This document shows, piece after piece, positions 45,217-53,554 of a DNA stretch of 64,000 nucleotides; the first letter of the stretch is position 1, and each line of letters opens with the position of its first letter. The stretch lies in NCBI RefSeq assembly GCF_014193515.1, contig NZ_BLXX01000011.1:148084-212083 (forward strand), given 5' to 3'. The notes beneath the pieces were generated by a model that was given only the letters and a program-made list of their open reading frames with translations, did no database searches and was not told the origin of the DNA. The position numbers and the translations under genes were made by a program. The stretch comes from Geomonas silvestris. Lineage in GTDB: Bacteria > Desulfobacterota > Desulfuromonadia > Geobacterales > Geobacteraceae.

Positions 45217-45237
45217 TTGTTACCCTAAAAGAAACAA
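45217..45237 (-). promoter_or_regulatory. Operator-like palindrome at the Rrf2 gene start
   Basis: TTGTTA, three bases (CCC), then TAAAAGAAACAA. It ends two bases from the regulator's ATG and covers its Shine-Dalgarno region, so binding would block the regulator's own transcription. Confidence 0.7.
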
Positions 45238-45561
45238 TTCCGAATTGCAACAAAAAACTTCGGATTCGCGATGCGGCGCACGCGCCGACCCGGTTCGCTC
45301 CCCAGGAGGGATTGGGCTTTTAATAGCGGCTTCGGTGCGCCGTGCGGCGCCTGGACAAACTCCTGCCCTTTCCTGCTAAGCTTCGGCCCCCCCTTCTCCA
45401 TCACAACCAATTCCAGCTTCACCAGCGCCCAAACGATATTCGCTGCCGAACGTTCCCCGAGCCAAACCGCGCCTGCAGCTAAGAACTGTTCCCTTGAACT
45501 CCTCTGCGGTGAGGCTCTTGTCTTTGATCCGCTCTCTGGCTTCAAAAGCTCTATCAAACAT
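45225..45561 (-). pseudogene. Frameshifted small gene
   Basis: Two overlapping minus-strand frames join into one protein-like sequence: MFDRAFEARERIKDKSLTAE in the first, then EQFLAAGAVWLGERSAANIV and VKLELVVMEKGGPKLSRKGQ in the second. Removing one base from the CCC at 45491-45493 (GGG on the coding strand) makes the join seamless (EEFK then EQF). It looks like a recent single-base insertion, or a sequencing error. I do not recognise the family. Its 3' end runs into the Rrf2 operator. Confidence 0.45.
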
Positions 45562-45776
45562 TCATGTTGCGCCTAACCATTAATGTGTCAGCATTGAGCG
45601 AGCAGTATCTGCGATAACCGCCACAGAGACCCCGCAACGCGGAAGACTGTAGGTCGCTCAGTAGTATTCTTGCAATTTTGCCGTACACTTTGCCGAGACA
45701 TACAGCGCCGCAGATCTGGATACAATACGTCACGCCGCTATGGCATTCAAGACTCATCAACCTGAGGGAGGCGAAC

Positions 45777-46601
45777 ATGACAGACATCGATCGGTACCAG
45801 CAACTCGCAGTCACCTACGCCACGGAGTTTGGAACCAAAGTCATAGCGATCATCATTTTCTGGTTGGTTGGCCGCTGGCTGATCGGGCTTGTGGGGCGGA
45901 TGCTGCAAAGCGTGTTCGAGCGGCAGAAACTGGACCCCACCCTGATGCGCTATGTCGGCAACTTTGTGGCGGTTACCCTGAACATCATCCTGGTTGTCGC
46001 CATCCTGGGATACTGCGGGATCCAGACCACCACCTTTGCAGCATTGGTAGCCGGTATCGGTATCGCGATAGGTGCTGCCTGGGGAGGGCTGCTCTCAAAC
46101 CTTGCCGCGGGGATTTTTCTCGTCGTCCTGCACCCCTTCAAGGTCGGGGATTTTGTCACGATCGGAGGGGTCACCGGTACGGTGAAGGAGATCGGACTAT
46201 TCGTCACCTCGGTCAACACCCCCGACAACGTCCTCACCCTGATCGGGAACTCCAAGATTTTCGGCGACAACATCCAAAACTACGCCGCCAATCCGTTCCG
46301 CAGAGTGGAGCTGAAGTGCCAGCTCGCAGGGAGTGCCGATCACGTCGCGGCGATGCACCTGCTGAGGGAGCACCTGGCCAAAGTACCCAACGTGCTTGCG
46401 CAACCGGGAGTTGAGGTGGAGATTCTGGAATTCACCCTGGTCGGCCCCGTGCTGGCGGTCCGCCCCTACTGCCACAACGACCACTACTGGCAGGTTTATT
46501 TCGACGGCAACCGTACCATTCGCGAAAGTCTCCTAGCGGCCGGCTTCCCCGCACCGATGCCGGCCCAGATGGTCCTGGTCAGCCAGCCCCAAGGAGCTTG
46601 A
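45777..46601 (+). CDS. Small-conductance mechanosensitive channel (MscS family)
   Basis: A 274-residue inner-membrane channel that releases solutes on hypo-osmotic shock. Three membrane segments (about 20-40, 60-80, 85-112) precede a beta domain. The pore helix AALVAGIGIAIGAAWGGLLSN has the Gly/Ala packing of TM3, followed by GIFLVVLHPFKVGDFVTIGG and the MscS signature GTVKEIGLFVT. GGGAGGC precedes the ATG at 45777; the longer open frame is not needed. Confidence 0.94.
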   Translation: MTDIDRYQQLAVTYATEFGTKVIAIIIFWLVGRWLIGLVGRMLQSVFERQKLDPTLMRYVGNFVAVTLNIILVVAILGYCGIQTTTFAALVAGIGIAIGAAWGGLLSNLAAGIFLVVLHPFKVGDFVTIGGVTGTVKEIGLFVTSVNTPDNVLTLIGNSKIFGDNIQNYAANPFRRVELKCQLAGSADHVAAMHLLREHLAKVPNVLAQPGVEVEILEFTLVGPVLAVRPYCHNDHYWQVYFDGNRTIRESLLAAGFPAPMPAQMVLVSQPQGA

Positions 46602-46774
46602 AGAAAAGCGGAAAAGCATGTCGTGTCGGTTTCAGCCGGCCGCGCGGCGCTTCTGCCATCCGCAAGGGATGTCAAAAAGAGTGGGCTATCAGGCCCAAAG
46701 ACCGTCGTTGGTGACGCCTCGACGCGAGACGACATCGAACGGATGGTCATTGCAGCCGATTGAGGGCGACAGCT

Positions 46775-48061
46775 ATGAACACGACGACCGCAGCAGACCC
46801 GAAACCCCTGCTAAAGCATCTCGACCAGCTGATTCCCGACCTCGAAGCCTTCTACAAGGACGTCCATTCCCATCCCGAGCTGTCGATGTGCGAGACCCGA
46901 ACCGCGGCACTGGCCGCGGACTGGCTTCGCAAGGCCGGTTACCAGGTGACGACAGGGGTCGGCAAAACGGGGGTGGTGGGACTGCTTTGCAACGGGGAAG
47001 GGCCGACCGTCATGCTGCGCGCCGACATGGACGCCCTCCCGGTCGAAGAGGCAACCGGCCTTCCCTATGCAAGCCGGCTGACCGCAACGGATGCCGAAGG
47101 AAAGAGCGTGCCGGTCGGGCACCTGTGCGGGCATGACATGCACGTTGCCTGGCTCGCCGGGGCGGCGGCCCTGTTCGCCCGGGAGCGGGGTCTCTGGCGG
47201 GGTACGGTGATGGTGGTTTTCCAACCCGGCGAAGAGACGGCGCAGGGTGCCCAGGCCATGCTCGACGACGACCTCCTTACGCGTTTTCCCCGTCCTGCGG
47301 TGGTACTTGGGCAGCACGTCATGCTGGGCGCGGCCGGCGACCTCGCCGGAAGTGCCGGCCCCATCACCTCGGCAGCGGACAGCCTCCAGATCAGGCTGTT
47401 CGGTCGCGGTGCGCACGGGTCGATGCCGCAGGCAAGCGTCGATCCGGTGGTCATGGCCGCGGCGACGGTCCTGCGGCTGCAGACCATCGTTTCCCGCGAG
47501 GTGGCCGCCACCGAGGCGGCGGTACTCACGGTCGGCGTCTTGCATGCCGGCACGAAAGAAAACGTCATCCCCGGCGAGGCGATCATCAAGCTGAACGTGC
47601 GGACCTTCGACGCCGGGGTCCGCGAGCGGGTGCTCGCTGCGATCGAGCGCATCGTCAATGCCGAGGCAGCTGCGTCAGGTGCGCCCCGCCCTCCCGAAAT
47701 CACCCCCTTGGACCGCTACCCTCTCAACGTGAACGACGCGGCGGCAAGCCAGCGGATCGCCGAGGCGTTTCGCGCCCACTTCTCACCGGCTAGGGTGCAC
47801 CATACCGGGCCGGCACCGGCAAGCGAAGACTTCGGCTGTTTCGGCACGGCCTGGCAGGTTCCCTCGGTCTACTGGTTTGTCGGCGGCACCGACCGGGAGC
47901 GCTATGCCAAGGCCAAGGAGGCCGGGACGCTCAACCAACTGCCGGTCAACCACAGCCCCCAGTTTGCCCCCGTGATCCACCCGACGCTGGAGACCGGCGT
48001 CGAGGCGATGGTTGTCGCGGCACTCGCCTGGCTCGCGCCAGAGGGGGGGAAGGCGGGTTAA
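46775..48061 (+). CDS. M20 family amidohydrolase/peptidase
   Basis: A 428-residue metal-dependent amidohydrolase, similar to hippurate and N-acyl-amino-acid hydrolases. Metal-binding stretches are LRADMDALPVEE, GHLCGHDMHVAWLAGAA and VVFQPGEETAQGAQAML; the dimerisation-domain HGSMPQASVDPV and the late histidine of PVNHSPQFAPVIHPTLETG complete the pattern. The ATG at 46775 is preferred to a TTG five codons earlier because GAGGG lies suitably upstream. The acyl group removed is unknown. Confidence 0.93.
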   Translation: MNTTTAADPKPLLKHLDQLIPDLEAFYKDVHSHPELSMCETRTAALAADWLRKAGYQVTTGVGKTGVVGLLCNGEGPTVMLRADMDALPVEEATGLPYASRLTATDAEGKSVPVGHLCGHDMHVAWLAGAAALFARERGLWRGTVMVVFQPGEETAQGAQAMLDDDLLTRFPRPAVVLGQHVMLGAAGDLAGSAGPITSAADSLQIRLFGRGAHGSMPQASVDPVVMAAATVLRLQTIVSREVAATEAAVLTVGVLHAGTKENVIPGEAIIKLNVRTFDAGVRERVLAAIERIVNAEAAASGAPRPPEITPLDRYPLNVNDAAASQRIAEAFRAHFSPARVHHTGPAPASEDFGCFGTAWQVPSVYWFVGGTDRERYAKAKEAGTLNQLPVNHSPQFAPVIHPTLETGVEAMVVAALAWLAPEGGKAG

Positions 48062-48090
48062 CGCCGCTCTTGAGGAGCGCGGAGTTTGCA

Positions 48091-48771
48091 ATGAAAGAGC
48101 ACTGGATGGGAACGCTGCTCCTGGCACTCGACCTCTCGGGGACCTTCGTTTTTGCGTTGAGCGGTGCAACGGCGGGGATCAAGAAGCGCCTCGATCTGTT
48201 CGGGGTCCTGGTCTTGTCATTTGCGGCGGGAAACGCCGGGGGGATCGCCCGGGACGTCTTGATAGGTGCGGTGCCTCCGGCGGCGCTCGCCACCTGGTAT
48301 TACCTGGCGGTTTCGCTGCTCGCCGGAGTGGTGACCTTCTGGCGCCCCGCCGGGATCGACCGGCTGCGCAACCCGGTGCTCCTGTTCGACGCTGCGGGAC
48401 TCGGACTCTTCGCGGTTGCCGGCACGCAAAAGGCGCTCAACTTCGGGCTCAACCCGGTCATGGCGGCTCTCCTCGGCATGCTGACCGGGATCGGCGGCGG
48501 GATGACCCGCGATCTGTTTCTGACCGAAGTGCCCATCGTGCTGCGCGCCGACATCTATGCGCTCGCCGCCCTGGCTGGCGCCGCCGTGGTCGTGATCGGC
48601 TCGGCAGTGCGGCTCCCGGCTACCGCGGTGACCATAGCCGGCGCGGCCCTCTGTTTCGCCCTTCGGTACCTGGCCATGTGCCGAGGCTGGCGGCTTCCGG
48701 TCGCCGACGATCCCCAGCCCCCCAAGACACCTGCACCCAAGGACCGCAAAGACGACGGCGGTTCGCTCTAG
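48091..48771 (+). CDS. TRIC cation channel family protein (UPF0126/YicG-like)
   Basis: A 226-residue membrane protein made of two similar three-helix halves. Each half has the repeat signature: FVFALSGATAGIKKRLDLFG with NAGGIARDVLIGAVPP, then GLFAVAGTQKALNFGLNPV with GIGGGMTRDLFLTEVP. Homologues are bacterial relatives of trimeric intracellular cation channels; some are proposed amino-acid-linked transporters. GCGGAG precedes the ATG at 48091. It follows the amidohydrolase by 29 bp in the same direction. Confidence 0.92.
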   Translation: MKEHWMGTLLLALDLSGTFVFALSGATAGIKKRLDLFGVLVLSFAAGNAGGIARDVLIGAVPPAALATWYYLAVSLLAGVVTFWRPAGIDRLRNPVLLFDAAGLGLFAVAGTQKALNFGLNPVMAALLGMLTGIGGGMTRDLFLTEVPIVLRADIYALAALAGAAVVVIGSAVRLPATAVTIAGAALCFALRYLAMCRGWRLPVADDPQPPKTPAPKDRKDDGGSL

Positions 48772-48783
48772 CCCCTCCCCCCC

Positions 48784-49524
48784 TTACTTGCCGAACACCT
48801 TCCGCAACAGCTCGGTTCCCCTGGCTGCAGGGTCGGTGCGGATTTTCTTTTCTTCCTCCCCAAGCATTACGAACAACCCGTCAACCGCCTTGGTCGTCAC
48901 GTAGGTGTCCAGGTCCAGGGAACCCGCGGTGGCTCCGGCAAAGGGAATCGACTTGAGACTGTCGGTCATCTGATTGTAGCGACGGGTCACGCCGACGTTC
49001 TGCATGCTGGACGCTACAGCCGGCTTGAATGCCGAGAAGATCTTCTCCCCGGTCTTTTCTTTGAAGTATTCGGTTGCAGCAGTGTTGCCACCCTGGAGGA
49101 TTTTCCTGGCATCGTCGAAGGTCATCTCTCGAAGCGCCGAGACGAAATATTCCGCAGCCTTGGGTGCCGCCTTTTCCGCAGCACGGTTCATGCTCAGGAC
49201 GAATTCGTCGACCTGGGGCTGGAACCCGAATTTGCCCAGCAGATTGGTGACGCTGCGGATCTTTTCCGGTATCGGGATTTTGATCAGGTCGTTAGCGAAG
49301 TAGCCGTCTGTTTTGGCGACCGACTTGACTGCCCTCGAGGTCCCTGTGGCAAGGGCTTCCTTCAGCCCCTTGACGATGGTGGAATCGTCCAGATTGCCGC
49401 TTTGGGTGTCGGAAAGACCCAGTTTCTTTCCCAGGTCGTCCAGAAAGCCGGCATGGGCTGCGGTGAAGGAGAGCGTAACGAAGACCTGCACGAGAATGGC
49501 TGCCAGGATGCGATGACGTTTCAT
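48784..49524 (-). CDS. DUF4197 exported protein
   Basis: A 246-residue protein with a signal peptide (ILAAILVQVFVTLSFTAAHA). The mature part is all-helical: KGLKEALATGTSRAVKSVAK, GYFANDLIKIPIPEKIRSV and RYNQMTDSLKSIPFAG are characteristic of DUF4197. Its function is unknown; the family is predicted to be periplasmic. CTGGAGG precedes the ATG. The longer open frame upstream (to 49629) is not supported. Confidence 0.9.
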   Translation of the reverse strand: MKRHRILAAILVQVFVTLSFTAAHAGFLDDLGKKLGLSDTQSGNLDDSTIVKGLKEALATGTSRAVKSVAKTDGYFANDLIKIPIPEKIRSVTNLLGKFGFQPQVDEFVLSMNRAAEKAAPKAAEYFVSALREMTFDDARKILQGGNTAATEYFKEKTGEKIFSAFKPAVASSMQNVGVTRRYNQMTDSLKSIPFAGATAGSLDLDTYVTTKAVDGLFVMLGEEEKKIRTDPAARGTELLRKVFGK

Positions 49525-49672
49525 GGTACCTCCAGAGTTTGACCGCGCGGCTGTGCTCCACCTGTAGCACAGATCCCACCTGCACACAAAGGAGATCGTC
49601 ACAAGACGGGGCACCTGGTTTTCGTCCAAGGAACACTACCTTTTTGGCTACCGATGACCGACACCGGGACGA

Positions 49673-50863
49673 TCAGCGCGCCGGTTTTGCGACCCATTTC
49701 TTCAGAAGCAGGGCGAAGAGCGTCACGGCGGCGAAACCTGCACCGGCGTAGAAGGTAATGGGAGCACCGAAGCGGTCCCACAACTCCCCGGCCGCGGCGC
49801 TGGCGATCAACATGGCGATACCGCTTACCAGGTTAAAAAAGCCGAAGGCGGTGCCGCGCAGGTCTTCCGGGGCCGCGTGGGCGACCATCGCCGCGAGCAA
49901 TCCCTGGGTCATCCCCATGTGAAGCCCCCAAAGCGACACCCCCAACGCGACGGTACTCCAATGGCCGCTTGCCGCCAAAACGAAATCCGCCGCGATGAGG
50001 ACCAGCAGCCCCAGCGACAGCAGCGTCGCGTGGCTTTTGCGGTCGGAAAGCCTGCCGAAGGGGTAGGCCGACCCCGAGTAGACCAGGTTCATGCCGACCA
50101 TCACCAAGGGGACCAAGGCAACCGGAACGCCACCCTCTTTGGCGCGCAGCACCAGGAACGCCTCGCTGAAGCGCGCCAGGGTGAAGACCGCGCCGATGCC
50201 GACCACCCACCAGTAGGCTCCGGTCAGGCGGGCCAGGTTTTCGCGACGAATGGGGTTGGTGCGGCGCGCGCCCTCGCTCCGCGCCGGTTCTTCCACGCCG
50301 AACGCGAGCAGCAAAACGGCGAGGAACCCCGGGACCAGCGCGACCCAGAACACGGCGCGGAAATCGTCGGCCCAAAGAAGCATGAGCCCGACCGCCAAGA
50401 GCGGCCCCAGGAGCGCGCCGACCGTGTCGAGGGCCTGGCGCAGCCCGAAGGCGGCGCCGCGCATCCCGGGTGGAGCGAGGTCGGCCACCAGCGCATCGCG
50501 GGGAGCACCGCGCACCCCTTTCCCCACCCGGTCCAGCATGCGGGCGGCGAAAACGAGGCCCACCGTCGGCGCGACGGCAAAGAGAGGCTTGGTCAGCGCG
50601 CTCAGCGAGTAGCCGAAGACCGCCAGGAACTTGCGCTTGCCCAGGTAGTCGCTGAGCGTGCCGGAGAAGACCTTGACGATGAGCGCAGTGGATTCGGCCA
50701 GCCCCTCGATGAGGCCGACCAGGAAGGTGCTTGCGCCGAGCGATCCGACCAGGAACAAAGGGAGCAGGCTGTGGATCATCTCCGAGGAGATGTCCATGAA
50801 CATGCTGACCAGCCCGAGGGTCCAGATGCCGCGCGGGATACGCTTCAGGGTATTAGAGCCCAT
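49673..50863 (-). CDS. Major facilitator superfamily transporter
   Basis: A 396-residue permease with twelve predicted membrane helices. It has the loop-2/3 signature SGTLSDYLGKRKFLAVFGYS and the TM4-5 RMLDRVGKGVRGAPRDALVA, a stretch typical of a subgroup of bacterial MFS exporters. A second-half signature, YPFGRLSDRKSHATLLSLG, mirrors the first. The substrate is unknown. No regulator adjoins it. Confidence 0.92.
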   Translation of the reverse strand: MGSNTLKRIPRGIWTLGLVSMFMDISSEMIHSLLPLFLVGSLGASTFLVGLIEGLAESTALIVKVFSGTLSDYLGKRKFLAVFGYSLSALTKPLFAVAPTVGLVFAARMLDRVGKGVRGAPRDALVADLAPPGMRGAAFGLRQALDTVGALLGPLLAVGLMLLWADDFRAVFWVALVPGFLAVLLLAFGVEEPARSEGARRTNPIRRENLARLTGAYWWVVGIGAVFTLARFSEAFLVLRAKEGGVPVALVPLVMVGMNLVYSGSAYPFGRLSDRKSHATLLSLGLLVLIAADFVLAASGHWSTVALGVSLWGLHMGMTQGLLAAMVAHAAPEDLRGTAFGFFNLVSGIAMLIASAAAGELWDRFGAPITFYAGAGFAAVTLFALLLKKWVAKPAR

Positions 50864-51013
50864 ACTGCCACCCGTACCGTGATTCCGTGAAAAAGCCGTC
50901 AGTACAACGCCATGGGAAGAGGTCTATCCAGGAAGACACTTCACCGTGCACCCTCAACCCACGATACGCCAACGGCTTACTGTGTCAACATCTGCCAGGT
51001 ACTGTGCCGGGGA

Positions 51014-51724
51014 CTACCGTGTCGCGGTACGTCGCCAGGTAGCGAGCACCCCAAAGAGCAAGGCAGCGACCATGACGAGGGCTCCCGCCACGAAGAAGCA
51101 GCGGGCCAGGGCATGGTCCCAGGAGAGCATGTTCAGGCGCCCGAGCATGACCTCCCAGTCGTGGTAGTCCTCCACCTCGCTCCCCGTCACGCCGCCCAAG
51201 AGCATCAGTTGCCCCGCGCGGGCATCGTCCGCATACGGGGCCACGTCGAGAAGGCTTTCGCCGAGCCACCAGAAGCCAGCCGCTGCTGCGAAGCGGTCCC
51301 GGCGTCTTAAAAAGGAGCATGCCACCGCGGCCGGCACCAGAAGTTGCATGAGGGTGCCGCCGGCGACCTGGAGGAACCGGCCGAAGGGGGAGAAAAGGAC
51401 GTGTCCGGCTTCGTGGAAGGGGAGCAGTACCAGGTGAAGGAAGCTCTCTCCCACGTAGTTGGAAGCGATGGGGTGGGAAAGGAAGCGGAAGGTGAGATAG
51501 CTAAGCAGCGCGAGAAAGGCGGCGCGGGCATAGGTGACGCCCGCCCCCGCAGGTTCTACCATCGTGGCGCGACCGTCAAGAAGATCGACCGGGGAGGAGG
51601 CGGAGGCGCGAGCTCGCACCTTCGCGAAAATCACCCCGCAGTTGCGGCAGGTGGTGTCGCCCTCCCGGGACAGAGCGGCACATTTCGGGCACACCTGGAG
51701 AGTCTCAGGTTCGGATAGGGACAT
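51014..51724 (-). CDS. Zinc-ribbon membrane protein with HEAGH (M50-like) motif
   Basis: A 236-residue protein. An N-terminal zinc ribbon has CPKCAALSREGDTTCRNCG (CxxC plus CxxC). Membrane segments follow from about residue 65, and LLPFHEAGHVLFSPFGRFLQ near residue 105 carries an HExxH-type metal motif (HEAGH) as in M50 site-2 proteases. The second M50 metal-ligand motif (NxxPxxxxDG) is not visible, so it may be a related but divergent protease or an inactive homologue. The gene overlaps the end of the methyltransferase gene upstream by 20 bp. Confidence 0.72.
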   Translation of the reverse strand: MSLSEPETLQVCPKCAALSREGDTTCRNCGVIFAKVRARASASSPVDLLDGRATMVEPAGAGVTYARAAFLALLSYLTFRFLSHPIASNYVGESFLHLVLLPFHEAGHVLFSPFGRFLQVAGGTLMQLLVPAAVACSFLRRRDRFAAAAGFWWLGESLLDVAPYADDARAGQLMLLGGVTGSEVEDYHDWEVMLGRLNMLSWDHALARCFFVAGALVMVAALLFGVLATWRRTATR

Positions 51725-52418
51725 CTGCGACCTTCTTCCCATACCAGCCGTGTATCATAAGGGCTTGGAAAAACCGCACCGGGCACGCGATCCCGCTTTC
51801 CCGGATGAGGGCCTCCGTTTCTGCCGGGGGGATGACCGCCAGCACCTCTTTCAGTTGCTTCGGCAGCATCGCCAGCGACTCGGGCGTGCCGCCCATCAGT
51901 TTCTGCACCTCCGCCCAACCAGCAAGCATCGACGGGAATTCCGCCGAGTCCAGGTCGAAGCTGATCTCGGCGTTCACCAGGTAGCCGCCGCTGCGCAGGT
52001 GGCTGGTCATGCGGCGAAAAAAGCCCGCCCGTTGTTCGCGCGGCACGAAGTGGGCGACGAGGACACTCAAGGTCGCATCGAAGACGAGCCCGTCGGGGAG
52101 ATCCTCGACGTACCCGTGGATGAACTCGCAGCGATCGGCCACACCGGCTTCCCGGACACGCTCCCGGCACATGTCGAGCATCCCGGCAGAAGGGTCCAGG
52201 CCGACGAAGCTCCATTCCGGAAAGGTTTGCGAGAGCGTGAGGATTTCCGCCCCCGTCCCCACCCCCACGCAGAGGATCTTGGAGCGGGCGGGAAGATCCT
52301 TCAGGACCAACCCGATCAGGAAATGCAGGCAGTCCGAGATCCGCTGCAGCTTGCTGTTTTTCTCGTCGTAGAGTTGCGCAGCCTCTTTGGAAAAGAAATC
52401 CACCGGCTTTTTATTCAT
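51705..52418 (-). CDS. Class I SAM-dependent methyltransferase
   Basis: A 237-residue cytoplasmic methyltransferase. The SAM motif is ILCVGVGTGAEILTL near residue 49, then FVGLDPSAGMLDMCRERV as motif II, EDLPDGLVFDATLSVLVAHF as post-I/motif III and LRSGGYLVNAE as motif IV. The substrate is unknown. Its 3' end overlaps the membrane protein gene by 20 bp, so the two are probably co-translated. Confidence 0.9.
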   Translation of the reverse strand: MNKKPVDFFSKEAAQLYDEKNSKLQRISDCLHFLIGLVLKDLPARSKILCVGVGTGAEILTLSQTFPEWSFVGLDPSAGMLDMCRERVREAGVADRCEFIHGYVEDLPDGLVFDATLSVLVAHFVPREQRAGFFRRMTSHLRSGGYLVNAEISFDLDSAEFPSMLAGWAEVQKLMGGTPESLAMLPKQLKEVLAVIPPAETEALIRESGIACPVRFFQALMIHGWYGKKVADVPIRT

Positions 52419-52478
52419 AAATCATCCTGCTTTCCCGATGCCGCAGCTTGAACGGGGCGGCCATGCGGTCAAAAAACG

Positions 52479-52928
52479 CTAAGGCTTAAGGGGAGCACCA
52501 GGTGCCGTTATCTTGAATGCCTGAAGGTTGTTCATCTTCAGGTAGTCGGCAAATTCCCTGTCCAAGCCGTCGATGTGCTCGATAAAGTACTTGAAGAGAC
52601 TGGTCTCCACCTGGTGGGCCAGGTCGAGCGAGGATCGCTTCTTGCGCAGCATCTGCTGCAGATCCTGCGTCTCCTGCTTGAACTGCGCATGGGCCTTTTG
52701 CTGCTTGTACAAGCCGTAGTAATTACAGCTCTGCATCAGCTTTTCTTCCTCGAAGAAATGCTTGTTGGCGTAGGCGTACAGGAAGTCCAGCACGTCCCGG
52801 ACCTCGATGTCGTCGGCCCCCTCCGTCAATTTTTCGGAGAGCTTGTTGATCTGCTCCAGCATCTCCTGGTGCTGCCTGTCGATCCCCGGATGCCCCAGAC
52901 GCAGATTCTCATCAAAAACAATGGACAT
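52479..52928 (-). CDS. Bacteriohemerythrin with one substituted iron ligand
   Basis: A 149-residue four-helix-bundle protein. The ligand frame is IDRQHQEM (His20), NKHFFEEEK (His57, Glu61), HAQF (His80) and EHIDGLDREF (His118, Asp123). The first histidine of the HxxxH pair is missing: the position reads Gln76 in YKQQKAH. The usual N-terminal Trp (W near residue 5) is Phe here. The diiron centre is therefore probably altered, so oxygen binding is uncertain. GGAGGACGCC lies upstream of the ATG. Confidence 0.88.
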   Translation of the reverse strand: MSIVFDENLRLGHPGIDRQHQEMLEQINKLSEKLTEGADDIEVRDVLDFLYAYANKHFFEEEKLMQSCNYYGLYKQQKAHAQFKQETQDLQQMLRKKRSSLDLAHQVETSLFKYFIEHIDGLDREFADYLKMNNLQAFKITAPGAPLKP

Positions 52929-53054
52929 AAAAGGCGTCCTCCCTACCTTAAACGGTTACACTACCGCGCCACTATCCGACCACTTGACGACATTGTCAAG
53001 AGAGGTAAACCGCCGACGTTGCGAAAGATGCCTCGCCACGAGGTTCGGGGTACA

Positions 53055-53237
53055 TCAGACGTCGTCGAGCTCATCGAGATCGTCCAACTCTTCGCGATCG
53101 AGCTTCTCGTCCAGGCAGTCCTCGCAAAGCCAGTTGCCGTCATCCATCCGCAGATGGCTGCGCTGCACCTCCAGCGGCTTACCGGCAAAAGCACCACATC
53201 TCGCACAACCACGCCCGGGCACCTGACCAACACGCAT
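53055..53237 (-). CDS. Small zinc-ribbon-like acidic protein, 60 residues
   Basis: The product has CARCGAFAGKPLEV near the start and NWLCEDCLDEKL later, i.e. two CxxC pairs spaced as in a zinc ribbon, with an acidic tail (REELDDLDELDDV). GGGAGGTGG lies just upstream of the ATG. It may be a zinc-binding or nucleic-acid/protein contact protein; no function can be assigned. The gene lies between the bacteriohemerythrin and a palindrome at 53355. Confidence 0.65.
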   Translation of the reverse strand: MRVGQVPGRGCARCGAFAGKPLEVQRSHLRMDDGNWLCEDCLDEKLDREELDDLDELDDV

Positions 53238-53554
53238 GTTCCACCTCCCTAACAGAAGAGATCACGTCACTCGTCCGACTCCTTTCGTTTTGCAGCCACA
53301 ACCTGTCATTCTCCCAACCAAGATAGCGGCTCACCTTAAAACAGAGCGTGCTCTTTGTAAAGTCTTTACAATGTTGACAGTCTAAGAATCAGAGCGCCCG
53401 ACGAGACGAAGGGCACGGTTAAAAGGAGAGGGCCGTTGATCGTTACCGAGGGTCCCTTGACCGGCTCACCTGATATACCCCCAAAAAAATTCGCTTGCCA
53501 TCGCCCCAGAAAAGGTTAGAGTTTTCTAAAATTTTAAAAGGAGGTGCCCCGCCC
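53238..53554. other. Divergent intergenic region with a palindromic operator-like site
   Basis: Between divergent genes. It contains a perfect 17-bp palindrome TTGTAAAGTCTTTACAA at 53355-53371, with TTGACA immediately after (53374-53379). The -10 for that TTGACA is not clear. The strong AAGGAGGTG Shine-Dalgarno of the next gene lies at 53538-53546. Confidence 0.6.
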
